From assembly GCA_009697555.1 (NCBI GenBank), contig WLQV01000038.1:1-8079 (forward strand): 8,079 bases of DNA, given 5' to 3'. A program made the position numbers and the translations under genes. Of the stretch, positions 1-7,934 are shown piece after piece (the stretch's first letter is position 1; every line of letters starts with the position of its first letter). This DNA is from Actinomycetota bacterium (GTDB lineage Bacteria; Actinomycetota; Actinomycetes; Nanopelagicales; Nanopelagicaceae). Under the pieces are notes generated by a model. It was not told where the DNA came from, ran no database searches, and saw only the letters and a program-made list of their open reading frames with translations.

Positions 1-920
1 AATCCGGAGAGAGTAATCGCAACTCCCCAGCCGACGGCGGCCAATGCAATGGCGCGGCCGTGGAATCGGTAATCCTTCACCCAGCCACTTGTGATCGTTA
101 CGAAGAATGCACCGACAGTTCCGGCGCCGTAGAGCAGACCGAGTGCCCAAGGTGCATGTAATTGGTCAACCCAAAATGGAAAGAGCGCATTTGGCATTGC
201 AAAGAACATCGCTGCCAAATCAACCAGGTACGTTCCGAGTAAATCTTGGCGCCCAAAGGCATAGCGGATACCGAGCCAAAGTCCTGCCAGAGATGGCTTA
301 TCGGCGCTTTCATGAGGCGGCACATTCTTTACTCGACTTAAGAATATTAATGAAAGAAGAAAACTCAGTACATCGACGGCGTAACCAGTTCCAACCGAGA
401 AAGTGGAAATAATAATTCCGCCAATTGCCGGTCCGACGATGATTGCCATCTGCATTCGCAGACTAAGTAGGGCACTAGCCGATGGCAGATCAGAATGACT
501 GACCAATCTCGGCAAGATTGCATCCATGCTGGGTCGCTGCAAGCCATCGACTGCGGCAAAGGCGGCGGCGACGATGTAGATGAGCAGCAGCGATGGCTGG
601 GGTAGCTGTGAATTAATAAATAAGGTCGCACTCAGCGCCATGGCGCCAGCTTCGGCCGCCCAAATCATCTTCTTACGATCTACTGAATCGGCCAGGACAC
701 CGCCATAGAGTCCGAAGATCACCAGCGGAATAATTTCGACTGCGGCACTGAGTGCCACGGCAAGGTAGGAGTGGGTGAGATTCTTAATTTGGAATGGAAC
801 GGCGACATAAGTGATCATCGAACCGAGATTGGAGACCATTCCCGATACCCAGAGCGATCGGAAGTCAGGATATTTACGGAGTGGAGTCAGATCCATCCGA
901 AATTTCGATAACTTCGACAT
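1..920 (-). CDS. MFS exporter-like protein, C-terminus beyond the window
   Basis: Reading down from the ATG at 920 gives 306 open codons to the left edge, so the C-terminal part is missing. The N-terminus (LRKYPDFRSLW...SMITYVAVPFQ...LTHSYLAVAL) resembles the MFS_3/EntS-like group of multidrug or siderophore exporters. The loop between helices 2 and 3 carries the MFS motif A as GVLADSVDRKK (residues 74-84). Hydrophobic membrane segments are visible at about 28-45, 55-77, 92-104, 111-125, 156-175, 180-195, 228-248, 258-279 and 289-304, i.e. about nine of the expected twelve. The ATG is the only good start after the panB stop. A purine-rich GAGGAA lies 15 bases upstream, rather far for a ribosome site. 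It follows panB on the same strand after 54 bases with no terminator, so co-transcription is likely. It should be a proton-driven inner-membrane exporter; the substrate cannot be told from sequence. Confidence 0.85.
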   Translation of the reverse strand, partial: MSKLSKFRMDLTPLRKYPDFRSLWVSGMVSNLGSMITYVAVPFQIKNLTHSYLAVALSAAVEIIPLVIFGLYGGVLADSVDRKKMIWAAEAGAMALSATLFINSQLPQPSLLLIYIVAAAFAAVDGLQRPSMDAILPRLVSHSDLPSASALLSLRMQMAIIVGPAIGGIIISTFSVGTGYAVDVLSFLLSLIFLSRVKNVPPHESADKPSLAGLWLGIRYAFGRQDLLGTYLVDLAAMFFAMPNALFPFWVDQLHAPWALGLLYGAGTVGAFFVTITSGWVKDYRFHGRAIALAAVGWGVAITLSG

Positions 921-974
921 GAATGGGAGCCACTCTTCCTCAAAATCGCAGTAGCGGGAGATTCGCCGAGCTAC

Positions 975-1793
975 TTAGTGAAAGGTCTGCTCCGGTCCAG
1001 GGAATACACCGGTGCGAACATCCTGCGCCCACTGCGCAGTGGCGCCGAGCATACTCTCCCGCAAATTGAGATAAGCCTTAGCCAATTTAGGCGCCTTTTT
1101 CGTCAATCCCATGAGGTCATTCCAGACGAGCACTTGAGCATCGCACTGCGGACCTGCGCCAATTCCAATGGTAGGAATAGTGAGTTCGGCCGTGATTTTT
1201 TCGGCAAGTTCGGCAGTGACTAATTCAAGAACTATGGCAAAGGCACCGGCCGCCTCGAGCTCTTTGGCTGCAGCCAGAATTACTTCACCATCGCTGCGAC
1301 CTTGCACTCGATAGCCACTTAATTGATGGAGTGATTGTGGAGTTAGTCCTACATGGCCCATCACTGGAATGCCATTGGAGGTAAGAGTCTTTACCGCAGC
1401 TATTTGCGCACCCTCGAGTTTGACTGCATGTGCACCAGATTCTTTAAAGAAGCGGACCGAAGTAGCGAGGGCTTGTTCGGGAGATGCCTCATAGGAACCA
1501 AAGGGGAGATCGGCGATAACCATGGCGCGCTGTGATGCTCGCACCACGGCGCGAACTAAGGGAATCATTTCATCGACGGTAATTGCGATCGTGTTCTCTT
1601 CACCGAAGAAATTATTGGCTGCGCTATCGCCGACGAGTAGGACCGGAATTCCAGCTTCATCGAAGATCTCGGCCGTCATCTGCTCGTAAGAGGTAAGCAT
1701 TGCCCACTTCTCACCGCGAACTTTTGCCGCTGCTAAATCTCGGATCGTGACGCGTCGATGCAGCGCTCCGCCATAGAGGGATTCGGTACTCAT
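975..1793 (-). CDS. panB: 3-methyl-2-oxobutanoate hydroxymethyltransferase (ketopantoate hydroxymethyltransferase)
   Basis: The 272-residue cytosolic enzyme transfers a hydroxymethyl group from 5,10-methylene-tetrahydrofolate to 3-methyl-2-oxobutanoate, giving ketopantoate, the first committed step to pantothenate and CoA. The length is normal for the family, a TIM barrel that binds Mg2+. Visible motifs: MLTSYE (32-37), VGDS with metal ligand D56, ADLPFGSY with metal ligand D95, KLEGA with E127, GHVGLTPQS (146-154), GYRVQGR (160-166), VLE with the probable catalytic base E190, and TIGIGAGPQCDAQVLVWND (208-226). All four catalytic or metal positions recognised from E. coli PanB are present, so the enzyme should be active. 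The start is fixed by AAGGAG six bases before the ATG (plus-strand 1800-1805). The gene is divergent from nadE and followed by the MFS gene. Its substrate is also used by LeuA, encoded further right. Confidence 0.96.
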   Translation of the reverse strand: MSTESLYGGALHRRVTIRDLAAAKVRGEKWAMLTSYEQMTAEIFDEAGIPVLLVGDSAANNFFGEENTIAITVDEMIPLVRAVVRASQRAMVIADLPFGSYEASPEQALATSVRFFKESGAHAVKLEGAQIAAVKTLTSNGIPVMGHVGLTPQSLHQLSGYRVQGRSDGEVILAAAKELEAAGAFAIVLELVTAELAEKITAELTIPTIGIGAGPQCDAQVLVWNDLMGLTKKAPKLAKAYLNLRESMLGATAQWAQDVRTGVFPGPEQTFH

Positions 1794-1844
1794 TACTTGC
1801 TCCTTGCCTCAAGGCCTTTGGAGAAGGTCCCTGGGATGACTATT

Positions 1845-1850
1845 ACTTTA
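1845..1850 (-). promoter_or_regulatory. Possible panB -10 element
   Basis: On the minus strand TAAAGT lies about 52 bases upstream of the panB ATG and would give a leader of roughly 45 bases containing the AAGGAG ribosome site. The best -35-like sequence, TTTACG, sits inside the 16-bp repeats, but the spacing of 19 is longer than ideal. It is the only plausible promoter core I see between the genes on this strand; the match is modest. Confidence 0.3.
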
Positions 1851-1884
1851 CCGCGTAAATCGGTTATCGCGTAAATCGGTTACC
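1847..1884. repeat. 16-bp tandem direct repeat in the panB/nadE divergent region
   Basis: Two adjacent units, GCGTAAATCGGTTATC (1853-1868) and GCGTAAATCGGTTACC (1869-1884), differ at one base. The TTTACC just before them (1847-1852) repeats the junction between units, giving about 2.4 copies. Each junction forms an imperfect palindrome TTAYCGCGTAA (1848-1858 and 1864-1874). The array overlaps the likely -35 to -10 zone of panB and lies about 70 bases before nadE, so an operator for one or both genes is plausible. A simple slippage duplication is the alternative. I do not recognise it as a known regulator box. Confidence 0.6.
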
Positions 1885-1940
1885 GGAGAAAAGTGCGATT
1901 GCCCAAGAATAATTCGTACCAGCCAGCACCTGCCCATCGG

Positions 1941-1946
1941 TAGGCT
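1941..1946 (+). promoter_or_regulatory. Candidate -10 element of leaderless nadE transcript
   Basis: TAGGCT fits the actinobacterial TANNNT -10 pattern and ends 6 bases before the nadE ATG, which would put the transcription start at or next to the A of the start codon. No convincing -35 hexamer is found 16-19 bases upstream. GGTAGG (1939-1944) overlaps this site and could instead be read as a poor ribosome site, which lowers confidence. Confidence 0.45.
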
Positions 1947-1952
1947 TAGCAA

Positions 1953-3677
1953 ATGGCCACCGATCAATTGCGGCAGATGCGTATTGCGTTGGCCCAAATA
2001 AATCCCACCGTTGGCGACCTTCGTGGAAATTCGGAATTAATCGCAAGCAATGTGGCGCAAGCAGCTGCCGCTGGCGCGCACATCGTGATCTTTCCCGAGA
2101 TGTGTCTGACTGGGTACCCAGTTGAAGACTTAGCGCTGCGCCCTTCATTTCGCGCCGCAAGTAAGAGTGCGATTACCCAACTTGCGACCAGGCTTCAAGC
2201 AAGTGGTTTAGGCGAAATCGTTGCCGTAGTTGGGTATCTCGATCAGATTGACCAAGCAGTTGATCGTTTGGGACAGCCCAGTGGTGCACCACAGAATGCG
2301 ATTGCAATTATCTCTGGCGGTGAAATTAAAGCCCGCTACATCAAACATCATCTGCCTAACTACGGAGTCTTTGATGAGTTCCGAAATTTCGTGCCCGGCA
2401 ATGAATCACTCGTAATTCGCATTCATGGCGTCGATGTTGGCTTTGCGATCTGTGAAGATATTTGGCAAGAAGGTGGCACAGTTGCTGAATTAGTAAAGCG
2501 CCAACCTGGCTTAGTTCTTGTACCTAATGGCAGCCCCTATGAGCGAAATAAAGATGATCGCCGATTAGCACTAGTCCAACAGCGCGCTCGCGAAATTGGC
2601 GCCCCACTTGCCTATGTCAACATGACCGGTGGCCAAGATGATTTAGTTTTCGATGGGGACACAATTGTGGTCGATGCCCAAGGCGGAATCATTGCTCGGG
2701 CGCCACAATTTGATGATGGCTTGATGGTGGTCGATCTCAATCTGCGCCTGCAATCGAGTGATCCTGATTTAATCCTTCACCAAGATGCCAATGCGCCATA
2801 CCCACGTATTACTCATGGCGTAGCACCTCGCCTCGATGAGTACGGCGAGATGTGGCAGGCCTTAGTTATCGGTCTGCGCGATTATGTTCTGAAGAACAAA
2901 TTTAAATCTGTGGCGCTAGGAGTCTCTGGTGGTATTGATTCTGCACTAGTTGCAGCGATTGCCTGCGATGCAATCGGCGCAGCAAATGTTTATGGAATTG
3001 CCCTACCTAGCAAATATTCCTCCGATCACTCACTTGCCGATGCCGCAGCGCTCGCTCTGGCCACTGGCCTTAATTACCGGGTCATTGAAATTGCACCGAT
3101 GGTGACCAGTTATTTACAAGCGATGCGCCTTGAAGGATTAGCCGAAGAGAATCTCCAAGCCCGAGTTCGCGGCACCACTTTGATGGGACTTTCCAATCAA
3201 GAGGGTCACCTGATTTTGGCAACGGGAAATAAGAGTGAATTAGCGGTGGGTTACTCCACTCTCTATGGTGATGCAGTTGGTGGCTTTGCCCCGATCAAAG
3301 ATATTTACAAGAGCGATGTCTGGGCTCTTGCACGATGGCGTAATGCGCTGGCAATTGCGCAAGGTGAAGTTCCACCGATTCCAGAGCGCTCCATTACTAA
3401 AGAGCCAAGCGCCGAACTTCGCCCAGATCAGAAAGATTCAGACTCACTTCCGGAGTACCCCGTTTTAGATCAATTACTTCGGGCTTATGTCGATGAAGAT
3501 CGCGGCGCAACTGAGCTGGCGGCAGCTGGCTTTGATCCCGCATTGATTTCGCGGGTGATCGGACTAGTTGATAAGGCCGAATACAAGCGACGCCAATATC
3601 CGCCAGGAACGAAAGTCTCCAGCCGCGCATTTGGCAAAGATCGCCGCCTGCCCATCACCTCCCGCTGGAGCGAATAA
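1953..3677 (+). CDS. nadE: Glutamine-dependent NAD+ synthetase
   Basis: The 574-residue two-domain cytosolic enzyme makes NAD+ from deamido-NAD+ (nicotinic acid adenine dinucleotide), ATP and glutamine, the last step of NAD synthesis. The N-terminal CN-hydrolase (nitrilase) domain, about 9-265, releases ammonia from glutamine and shows the E-K-C triad: E49 in FPEMCLTGYP, K131 in KHHLPNYGVFDE and C167 in FAICEDIW. The C-terminal synthetase domain, about 295-574, has the ATP PP-loop SGGIDS (325-330), the ATGNKSE stretch (423-429) and PIKDIYKSDVW (447-457). The length fits the roughly 540-575-residue class rather than the longer mycobacterial enzyme (about 680). An in-frame TAG at 1947-1949 makes 1953 the most upstream start; M9 at 1977 is the alternative but has no ribosome site. 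The glnA2-like gene follows after 48 bases that contain promoter-like sequence. Confidence 0.96.
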   Translation: MATDQLRQMRIALAQINPTVGDLRGNSELIASNVAQAAAAGAHIVIFPEMCLTGYPVEDLALRPSFRAASKSAITQLATRLQASGLGEIVAVVGYLDQIDQAVDRLGQPSGAPQNAIAIISGGEIKARYIKHHLPNYGVFDEFRNFVPGNESLVIRIHGVDVGFAICEDIWQEGGTVAELVKRQPGLVLVPNGSPYERNKDDRRLALVQQRAREIGAPLAYVNMTGGQDDLVFDGDTIVVDAQGGIIARAPQFDDGLMVVDLNLRLQSSDPDLILHQDANAPYPRITHGVAPRLDEYGEMWQALVIGLRDYVLKNKFKSVALGVSGGIDSALVAAIACDAIGAANVYGIALPSKYSSDHSLADAAALALATGLNYRVIEIAPMVTSYLQAMRLEGLAEENLQARVRGTTLMGLSNQEGHLILATGNKSELAVGYSTLYGDAVGGFAPIKDIYKSDVWALARWRNALAIAQGEVPPIPERSITKEPSAELRPDQKDSDSLPEYPVLDQLLRAYVDEDRGATELAAAGFDPALISRVIGLVDKAEYKRRQYPPGTKVSSRAFGKDRRLPITSRWSE

Positions 3678-3687
3678 CCCTTACTTT

Positions 3688-3703
3688 GTAACACGGCTGT
3701 AAC
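3688..3703 (+). promoter_or_regulatory. GlnR-like box upstream of glnA2
   Basis: Two exact GTAAC pentamers (3688-3692 and 3699-3703) are separated by 6 bases, the 11-base period of the actinomycete nitrogen regulator GlnR, whose sites are remembered as GTnAC-n6-GaAAC. The second half deviates at one base (GTAAC for GAAAC). The pair lies just upstream of a glutamine-synthetase-family gene, centred about 30 bases before its start. The first half also forms the right arm of a small palindrome, TTAC-TTT-GTAA (3681-3691). No glnR gene is in the window, so the assignment is inference. Confidence 0.4.
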
Positions 3704-3713
3704 GCGCACTTGG

Positions 3714-3719
3714 CATGAT
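3714..3719 (+). promoter_or_regulatory. Candidate -10 element of leaderless glnA2 transcript
   Basis: CATGAT matches TATAAT at four of six positions and ends exactly 6 bases before the ATG at 3726, the same spacing as at nadE, the leu leader and recO. There is no purine-rich ribosome site in front of the start. No clear -35 is present; the GTAAC pair occupies that region, as would suit a promoter that depends on an activator. Confidence 0.4.
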
Positions 3720-3725
3720 GCGGAC

Positions 3726-5033
3726 ATGACTTCCCCTGATCATGGCAAGCAAGAAGAGTTTGTTTTACGTACCTTAGAAGAGCGCAACATTCGCTTCGTG
3801 CGTCTCTGGTTCACCGATGTACTGGGCTTCCTCAAATCGGTAGCTATTGCACCAGCTGAATTGCAGAATGCATTTGATGAAGGCATTGGCTTTGATGGTT
3901 CTGCGATTGAAGGATTTGCCCGCGATACCGAGTCAGATATGTTGGCCGTTCCAGACCCTGCCACATTCTCCGTTCTGCCATGGCGCACTGAAGCACCAGG
4001 TGCGGCTCGTATGTTCTGCGACATTGTGATGCCAGATGGCACACCATCACCATCGGATCCGCGCAATGTTCTGCGCAAGACTTTGAGTAAAGCTGCTGAA
4101 ATGGGTTACACCTGTTACACCCATCCCGAAATTGAATTCTTTCTCTTTCAAGAAGCACCACAACGTGGCAAAGAACCAATTCCAGTTGATGCCGGTGGCT
4201 ACTTCGATCACACACCCGCTGTTGTTGGCCAAGATTTCCGACGTCAAGCCATCACGCTCTTAGAGGCAATGGGAATTAGCGTTGAATTTAGCCATCATGA
4301 AGGCGCACCTGGCCAACAAGAAATTGATCTGCGTTATGCCGATGCGTTAAGCACCGCCGATAACATCATGACCTTTCGCCATGTTGTGAAAGAAGTTGCA
4401 CTCGATCAAGGTTGCCACGCCTCTTTTATGCCGAAGCCATTTACCGATCATCCAGGTTCAGGAATGCACACTCACGTCTCACTCTTTGAGGGCGAGGAGA
4501 ATGCGTTCTACGATCCCAATGCCCAGTACAACTTGTCGAAAGTGGGACGCTCCTTTATTGCCGGACTCCTGACACATGCCGGTGAAATTTCCTTAATCAC
4601 CAATCAATGGGTCAATTCCTATAAGCGCCTTCATGGCGGCGGGGAAGCGCCCACCTTTGCGAATTGGGGTCAAGGAAATCGCGATGCACTCGTTCGAGTT
4701 CCGATGTACAAACCCAATAAAGAGAACTCCACTCGCGTGGAATTTCGCTCACCCGATTCGGCCTGCAATCCCTACTTGGCCTACGCCGTGATGTTGGCAG
4801 CTGGTCTCAAGGGTGTGGCACAAGGTTATGAATTAAAGGATGAGAGCAAGCCGGTGCCACTTCCAGCAAATTTAAGTGAAGCAATTGTCGCCATGGAATC
4901 GAGCGCACTTGTCCGCGAGACTTTAGGGGAGCATGTCTTTGAATATGTTCTTCGAAATAAGCGGGCCGAGTGGCAGGACTATCGCCGCCAAGTCAGTGCT
5001 TACGAATTAGATCGCTATTTACCAATACTTTAA
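3726..5033 (+). CDS. glnA2: GlnA2-like glutamine synthetase family protein (glutamate-amine ligase)
   Basis: The 435-residue type I glutamine-synthetase-fold ligase most resembles GlnA2 of Mycobacterium and Streptomyces as I remember them (EEFVLRTLEERNIRFVRLWFTDVLGFLKSVAIAPAEL at the N-terminus). It should activate glutamate with ATP and join it to ammonia or an amine. Visible active-site features: D57 in FDGSA, metal ligands E135 and E137 in PEIEFF, Y159 in GGYF, E192 and E199 in HHEGAPGQQEID, H248/H250 in MHTH, NSYKRL (297-302), flap E307 in GGEAPT, and RVEFRSPDSACNPY (337-350). The adenylylation motif NLYxLP of GlnA1-type enzymes is absent, and the loop that should hold it is short (about 370-380). 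The second Ser of FDGSS is Ala60. Streptomyces paralogues in this group have been linked to glutamylation of polyamines, so true glutamine synthesis is not assured. It lies between nadE and the Gfo/Idh gene and probably shares a transcript with the latter. Confidence 0.92.
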   Translation: MTSPDHGKQEEFVLRTLEERNIRFVRLWFTDVLGFLKSVAIAPAELQNAFDEGIGFDGSAIEGFARDTESDMLAVPDPATFSVLPWRTEAPGAARMFCDIVMPDGTPSPSDPRNVLRKTLSKAAEMGYTCYTHPEIEFFLFQEAPQRGKEPIPVDAGGYFDHTPAVVGQDFRRQAITLLEAMGISVEFSHHEGAPGQQEIDLRYADALSTADNIMTFRHVVKEVALDQGCHASFMPKPFTDHPGSGMHTHVSLFEGEENAFYDPNAQYNLSKVGRSFIAGLLTHAGEISLITNQWVNSYKRLHGGGEAPTFANWGQGNRDALVRVPMYKPNKENSTRVEFRSPDSACNPYLAYAVMLAAGLKGVAQGYELKDESKPVPLPANLSEAIVAMESSALVRETLGEHVFEYVLRNKRAEWQDYRRQVSAYELDRYLPIL

Positions 5034-5068
5034 CTACGCTCTAGCTAGGCAAACGTCAGGAGACACAA

Positions 5069-6022
5069 ATGGCACTTCGTTGGGGTTATTTAGGCGCAGG
5101 TGGAATTGCTGACATCATCGCAAAAGATTTCCAAATCGCCGGGCTAAAAATTCAAGCCGTTGCCACTCGCGACATGGCGCGTACCAATGCCTTCGCCGAT
5201 AAATTCTCGATCCCTAACCGCCATGCGAATTACGCAGCACTTGTTGCTGATCCTGAAGTAGATATTGTTTATATCTCAACGGTCCAAACACTTCACCGGG
5301 ACCATGCGCTACTTGCAATCGAAGCTGGAAAGCATGTTCTGCTCGAGAAGCCATTCACCATGAATTCAGCCGATGCCAAGGCAATTTATGATGCGGCAAA
5401 GCGCAAGGAAGTCTTCGTTATGGAGGCGATGTGGACTCGCTTCTTGCCAACTATGGATGCCGTCTTTGAAGTTATCGATTCTGGATTAATCGGAACACCA
5501 CACTTTGTTTATGCCGATCACAGCCAATACCTGCCAATTGAGAAGGCACCGCGTCTCTGGAATCGCGAGCAAGGCGGCGGAGCTCATTACGATCTAGGAA
5601 TTTATCCAGTTCACATGGCAATTCGCACTTTAGGTTTTCCAGATTCAGTTTCAGGATCTTCGGTAATGACTGATACTGGTGTTGATTCGGCAACTGCTGC
5701 CGTTCTGAAATACAACAATGGCAGCATCGGAATGATTAATTCTTGTATGACAATGGCCGGAACGCTTACCGCTGCAATTCACGGCACAAAGGGTCGGATC
5801 GAAATTGATGGTTGGTTCTTCTTGCAAACATCATTCCGCGTTTATGACAGCAACCATGTTCTGATAAAAACCTATGACACAAAGATCGAAGGTCGCGGCA
5901 TGCAATACCAAGCAATTCATGCTGAAGAGTGCATCTCTAAAGGACTCACCGAGAGCCCAATAATGAGCCTGGTTGATACAGTAAAAATTATGGAAGTAAT
6001 GGAGCAGATTCACCCGTTCTAA
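5069..6022 (+). CDS. Gfo/Idh/MocA family NAD(P)-dependent oxidoreductase
   Basis: This 317-residue protein starts with a Rossmann fold: GYLGAGGIA (6-14) is the dinucleotide-binding glycine motif, and EKPF (93-96) contains the family's catalytic or cofactor-contacting Lys. The C-terminal alpha/beta domain carries GGGAHYDLGIYPVH (169-182), where D175 and Y179 match positions of the dimeric dihydrodiol dehydrogenase subgroup. MEAMWTRFLP (118-127) is also typical of that subgroup, which includes sugar and trans-dihydrodiol dehydrogenases. No signal peptide is seen, so it should be cytosolic. The start is supported by AGGAGA (5058-5063) five bases before the ATG. It lies 35 bases after the glnA2-like gene with no promoter or terminator I can see, so co-transcription is likely. 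The neighbours give no hint of its sugar or other substrate. The length is near the usual 320-340. Confidence 0.9.
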   Translation: MALRWGYLGAGGIADIIAKDFQIAGLKIQAVATRDMARTNAFADKFSIPNRHANYAALVADPEVDIVYISTVQTLHRDHALLAIEAGKHVLLEKPFTMNSADAKAIYDAAKRKEVFVMEAMWTRFLPTMDAVFEVIDSGLIGTPHFVYADHSQYLPIEKAPRLWNREQGGGAHYDLGIYPVHMAIRTLGFPDSVSGSSVMTDTGVDSATAAVLKYNNGSIGMINSCMTMAGTLTAAIHGTKGRIEIDGWFFLQTSFRVYDSNHVLIKTYDTKIEGRGMQYQAIHAEECISKGLTESPIMSLVDTVKIMEVMEQIHPF

Positions 6023-6029
6023 CGCTGGT

Positions 6030-6059
6030 TTGCCCATCACTTCGCTCACGCGTTACAAT
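6030..6059 (+). promoter_or_regulatory. Promoter of the leu leader/leuA transcript
   Basis: TTGCCC (6030-6035; four of six against TTGACA) and TACAAT (6054-6059; five of six against TATAAT) are 18 bases apart. This is the best sigma-70-type promoter in the window. The -10 ends 6 bases before the leader peptide ATG at 6066, so transcription should begin at or beside that ATG. The -35 starts 8 bases after the stop codon of the oxidoreductase gene, making leuA a separate transcription unit. Confidence 0.75.
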
Positions 6060-6065
6060 TCCCTT

Positions 6066-6110
6066 ATGTCTCGCAGCCTCCTCCTTCGCTGCCGTGGCGG
6101 GGCCAAGTAA
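6066..6110 (+). CDS. leuA leader peptide, 14 residues
   Basis: A short frame encodes MSRSLLLRCRGGAK and ends in TAA. Three consecutive leucine codons (CTC CTC CTT, 6078-6086) sit in its middle, and it precedes leuA, which is the pattern of an amino-acid-sensing attenuator peptide. It has no ribosome site; the -10 placement suggests it is translated from the very 5' end of the RNA. The codons for GGA (6096-6104, GGCGGGGCC) can also pair imperfectly with 6113-6124, so the peptide's 3' end may be part of the RNA switch. Leucine-codon leaders before leuA have been described in Actinobacteria by comparative work. Translation itself is not proven here. Confidence 0.75.
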   Translation: MSRSLLLRCRGGAK

Positions 6111-7904
<1,794 letters not shown>

Positions 7905-7908
7905 ATCT

Positions 7909-7931
7909 CCTACCCCTTGCCTTACGGTAGG
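7909..7931. other. Small inverted repeat between leuA and recO
   Basis: CCTACC (7909-7914) can pair with GGTAGG (7926-7931) around an 11-base loop, just after the leuA stop. No T-run follows, so it would be a poor intrinsic terminator. Its right arm overlaps the candidate recO -10. It may be chance, a weak terminator, or both. Confidence 0.3.
7923..7928 (+). promoter_or_regulatory. Candidate -10 element of leaderless recO transcript
   Basis: TACGGT fits TANNNT and ends 6 bases before the GTG start at 7935, the same geometry as at nadE, glnA2 and the leu leader. No -35 is evident, and only three of six bases match TATAAT, so the case rests on the repeated spacing. Confidence 0.35.
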
Positions 7932-7934
7932 GCT

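Noticed and set aside
107..631. Open frames on both strands over the left-hand exporter gene (for example 107-412 plus, 365-631 minus)
   Set aside because: They lie out of frame inside a long minus-strand frame with clear MFS motifs, and their translations show no family features.
1847..1884. CRISPR or phage attachment repeat
   Set aside because: Units are directly adjacent without spacers, only about 2.4 copies, and there are no cas or integrase genes nearby.
1977..1979. Alternative nadE start at Met9
   Set aside because: It has no ribosome site, while the ATG at 1953 has a well-placed -10-like hexamer; the extra eight residues remain uncertain but harmless.
3844..4247. Minus-strand open frames inside the glnA2-like gene
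   Set aside because: They are antisense to highly conserved glutamine-synthetase motifs, and their products look like random composition rich in His, Cys and Gln.
5041..5048. CTAGCTAG palindrome between glnA2 and the oxidoreductase gene
   Set aside because: An 8-base self-complementary string is expected by chance at this scale, and it has no flanking repeats or partner site.
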